The notes under the pieces were generated by a model, which made no database searches, was not told the DNA's origin, and was given only the letters and a program-made list of their open reading frames with translations. A stretch of 41,476 nt of DNA from Gemmatimonadota bacterium (lineage in GTDB: Bacteria; Gemmatimonadota; Gemmatimonadetes; Gemmatimonadales; GWC2-71-9), in assembly GCA_016209985.1 (NCBI GenBank), contig JACQVB010000233.1, forward strand, positions 1 to 41,476. The letters are read 5' to 3'. How positions within the stretch are numbered: position 1 is the first letter of the stretch; the number at the start of each line of letters is the position of its first letter. Below, one piece after another: positions 39,673 to 41,476 of this stretch. A program made the translations under genes and the position numbers.

Positions 39673-40704
39673 TTACCGTTGCTTCGCGTCGCTCACCGGA
39701 ATCATGACATGGGCGTAGGGTGTGCCGCCGTACATGACCCACGGGCCGCCGCCCGCGGGTCTTTTGGTGGGTAGCCCCGCGAGCAGCCTGGCATCGGGGA
39801 GCACGATCATGATATGAGGGCCGTCGAAACCCCACTCATTCTTCGCCGTCGGCTTCTCGGCATACGGGTCAGTGTTGCTGCCGGCCGCGCCTCCCGGTGC
39901 CGTCATATAGCCAATGCCGAACCCGTTGTTGGGCGCGCGGTGGGCTATGTAGGCATCCATCCAGCTCATCCAGGCCTGGTCGATGCACATCGGGTCATTT
40001 CCCTGGGTAGCGGGCATGTCGGGGAAGCAGGTGTATCCGTTGGTGCCGGGACGGAGCTGGACCGGATGTTCGCCGTCCTTCACCGGCCAGTCCATGACGG
40101 CCGCGCGAGCCGCGAGCGAGGCCGGCGCCGCGCTCATCGCGTTGCTGATCTTTGCCTCCTTGTCGCCGGACGTATTCCGCGCCATGGCTTGACCGTGTGC
40201 GAGGGTGGGAAGGCAGAGTCCGATCATCATCAAGGTCGCGAGCGTCGCCATCCCAGCCGGGCTTGGCGTACGGCCGTCGGCTTCGAGTACGGTCTTGATG
40301 CGGTTCAGCTCTCCGTGCACCTCCTGTCTCGCTTCGGCTCCCGCCAGCAGCTCGAAGAGGCGCCACCATCCCTTGAGGTTCGCCTCTCCGCGCATCTCGA
40401 CCAGGGTGCCTCCGGCGGCGGGCTTCAGCTCGAATTCCGAGCGATACCCGATGGCCGCGGCCGAAGCCTCGAACGCCATGCGGCGCGGCGGCTCGAACGC
40501 GACCACACGGCATTCGGTTTCGATCCGTCGTCCGAGGAGCCGGACGGTTTCCTGGATGGTGGTTCCCAGGCGGGTGGGCCCGTCGGCGCCGCGCACCTCC
40601 ACCACGCCTTTCTGCCATTTGGGGGCGTTGGCGAAGTCCGAGAGGAACCCAAAGACGGTGTCCAGCGGCCGGTTGATGACAACACTTCCTGAGACTCGTA
40701 TCAT
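39673..40704 (-). CDS. SRPBCC domain fused in frame to a secreted protein
   Basis: A 343-aa open frame with two unlike halves. Residues 1-145 are a polyketide-cyclase/SRPBCC domain (MIRVSGSVVINRPLDTVFGF, then LSDFANAPKWQKGVVEVRGA, then EFELKPAAGGTLVEMRGEAN). At residue 152 a second Met opens MATLATLMMIGLCLPTLAHG, which is a signal peptide. It is followed by a 165-aa domain found alone elsewhere (MDWPVKDGEHPVQLRPGTNG, CFPDMPATQGNDPMCIDQAW, GPHIMIVLPDARLLAGLPTK, YGGTPYAHVMIPV). A fusion that buries a signal peptide is odd: either translation restarts at 40251 to make a separate secreted protein, or a stop between two genes was lost. Divergent from merR. Confidence 0.75.
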   Translation of the reverse strand: MIRVSGSVVINRPLDTVFGFLSDFANAPKWQKGVVEVRGADGPTRLGTTIQETVRLLGRRIETECRVVAFEPPRRMAFEASAAAIGYRSEFELKPAAGGTLVEMRGEANLKGWWRLFELLAGAEARQEVHGELNRIKTVLEADGRTPSPAGMATLATLMMIGLCLPTLAHGQAMARNTSGDKEAKISNAMSAAPASLAARAAVMDWPVKDGEHPVQLRPGTNGYTCFPDMPATQGNDPMCIDQAWMSWMDAYIAHRAPNNGFGIGYMTAPGGAAGSNTDPYAEKPTAKNEWGFDGPHIMIVLPDARLLAGLPTKRPAGGGPWVMYGGTPYAHVMIPVSDAKQR

Positions 40705-40758
40705 TGGTCGCCTCCCTGTTTCAGATGGATGGTCCGGAAACGGGGTGGAGCATGGGAT

Positions 40759-40774
40759 TTCAAGTGCACTTGAA
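40759..40774. promoter_or_regulatory. Perfect 16-bp palindrome, likely MerR operator
   Basis: TTCAAGTGCACTTGAA is a perfect palindrome, 19 bp before the merR start and 54 bp before the divergent SRPBCC fusion gene. MerR-family operators are palindromes of this size and style (for example CTTGAAGT-type repeats) inside a stretched promoter spacer. It probably controls both genes. Confidence 0.75.
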
Positions 40775-40793
40775 GTCAATAGCCGGGGGAAGA

Positions 40794-41228
40794 ATGGAGA
40801 ACCTCAACATCGGGCAGGTGGCGCGCCGAGCGGGGATTCCGGCGTCAGCGATCCGTTATTACGAGGAGAGTGGCCTGTTGCCGCAGCCGGCTCGGCAGAG
40901 CGGATGGCGGCGCTATGGCCCGGAAGTGCTGCAGCAGCTGCTGGTGATCCGGACGGCGCGCGAGCTCGGGTTCGGGGTGGAGGAGATCCGGGTCCTGCTT
41001 CACGGCTTCCCGTCCGACACCGCTCCGCCGGCCCGTTGGCGCAAGCTCGCCGCGGAAAAGCTTCCTGCGATCGAGGCGGTCATTCGCCGGGCCACGGCGA
41101 TGAAGCGGATGTTGCAGATCGGTCTCTCCTGCCGGTGCGTGCAGATCGAAGACTGTTTTACCGAGGACTGCGCCGGCGTCGTCCAGGAAGTGCGCGGAGA
41201 CCGTAAGGCGCTTCCGGTGATGCAATAA
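40794..41228 (+). CDS. MerR family regulator with C-terminal Cys cluster
   Basis: A 144-aa MerR regulator. The winged helix-turn-helix is NIGQVARRAGIPASAIRYYE then ESGLLPQPARQSGWRRYGPE; the dimerisation helix follows (LVIRTARELGFGVEEIRVLL). Near the C-terminus four cysteines lie in SCRCVQIEDCFTEDC (Cys113, 115, 121, 126), suggesting a metal or redox ligand site such as zinc or an Fe-S cluster; it is not the exact SoxR pattern CxxCxCxxxxxC. ATG 40794 with GGGGGAAGA upstream is preferred over ATG 40752, which would place the operator inside the gene. It probably regulates itself and the divergent SRPBCC fusion. Confidence 0.9.
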   Translation: MENLNIGQVARRAGIPASAIRYYEESGLLPQPARQSGWRRYGPEVLQQLLVIRTARELGFGVEEIRVLLHGFPSDTAPPARWRKLAAEKLPAIEAVIRRATAMKRMLQIGLSCRCVQIEDCFTEDCAGVVQEVRGDRKALPVMQ

Positions 41229-41235
41229 AGGCGCG

Positions 41236-41476
41236 GAGGCACGAAACCAAACGTCCAGCCTCGCAGTATCTGCAAGATCGAGCGTCGTTGAGTCGGGACG
41301 CCGGGATTTGATCGGAATGGTACGAGCCGCAGGCGAGTACCGACGAAGAACGCGCTTGGGTCAGTGGCCCGAGCGCGTTCAACCCGCGACCCCCTGAAAC
41401 CCCATCAGGTTTGAGGGGTGACTATTAACGACAACATGTCGGCGTTTCAACGAGTTCCGAGCGTCGGTCCCGACAT
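41236..41476 (-). repeat. tRNA-half repeat, copy E, with two hairpin insertions and att-like flank
   Basis: The conserved flank (CAAACGTCCAGCCTCGCAG, then CTGCAAGATCGAGCG) precedes TCGGGACGCCGGGATTTGA (41293-41311). The T-loop is then split by two hairpins: GGTAC-core-GTACC (41319-41341) with core GAGCCGCAGGCGA, and GAACGCGCT/AGCGCGTTC (41348-41380). The T-stem resumes (AACCCGCGACCCCC), then CTGAAACCCCATCAGG gives the anticodon stem-loop with GGG. From 41407 the sequence is similar to the flank of copy C. The window ends within this flank. Confidence 0.65.

Overview
The window is GC-rich, densely coded DNA from a free-living soil- or sediment-type bacterium. The gene style fits Gemmatimonadota or a neighbouring phylum: many secreted hydrolases with signal peptides or lipoboxes, a Ser/Thr kinase with a membrane tail, PadR plus 'permease prefix' membrane proteins, a DUF899/YCII/ECF-sigma operon, and relics of FtsX-like permeases. 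That placement is inference. I see no rRNA gene, no complete tRNA, no CRISPR array, no replication origin and no intact transposase.

Left part (1-16.4 kb). An S15/CocE-type hydrolase leaves the left edge, followed by a double-cupin protein, a small secreted protein and a FAD-dependent amine/amino-acid oxidoreductase (DAO1). Next come a tight operon (DUF899 protein, 49-aa CxxC membrane peptide, YCII protein, ECF sigma factor), a glucose/sorbosone-dehydrogenase-like protein and an acetyltransferase. A secreted M19 dipeptidase is separated from a second oxidoreductase (DAO2) by an inserted outer-membrane-type gene. A Ser/Thr kinase and two small membrane proteins follow. Between them lie pieces of broken genes, mostly ends of DAO genes. 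One of these carries a precise 64-bp inversion.

Centre (16.8-22.1 kb). A compact block on the minus strand handles cell-wall peptides: Mpl ligase, a fused SpmA/SpmB-type membrane protein, an MpaA-like murein-tripeptide amidase and a VanY-like carboxypeptidase. Beside it is a frameshifted response regulator.

Right part (22.2-41.5 kb). This is a mosaic of short cargo segments: Uma2 nuclease, cupin relic cut by an IS21-type end, zinc-ribbon protein, lipoproteins, an AbiEii-type toxin-antitoxin pair, esterase, S9 peptidase, VOC protein, beta-propeller lipoprotein, SRPBCC/DUF1801 genes and relics, NmrA-like reductase, a decayed higBA pair, a HExxH metalloprotein, a PadR/membrane-protein operon, an SRPBCC fusion and a divergent MerR regulator. 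The seams between segments repeatedly carry the 3' half of a tRNA, best read as tRNA-Pro(GGG). All copies are in one orientation (15.46, 23.50, 26.00, 30.66, 36.96 and 41.29 kb, with weaker traces at 7.89 and 34.52 kb). In several copies the T-loop is interrupted by a hairpin insertion.

The most unusual signals are this array of same-orientation tRNA-half repeats, the inverted gene end in the DAO relic, and a family of tiny elements with a constant 13-bp core and variable complementary arms, one of which breaks a coding sequence.
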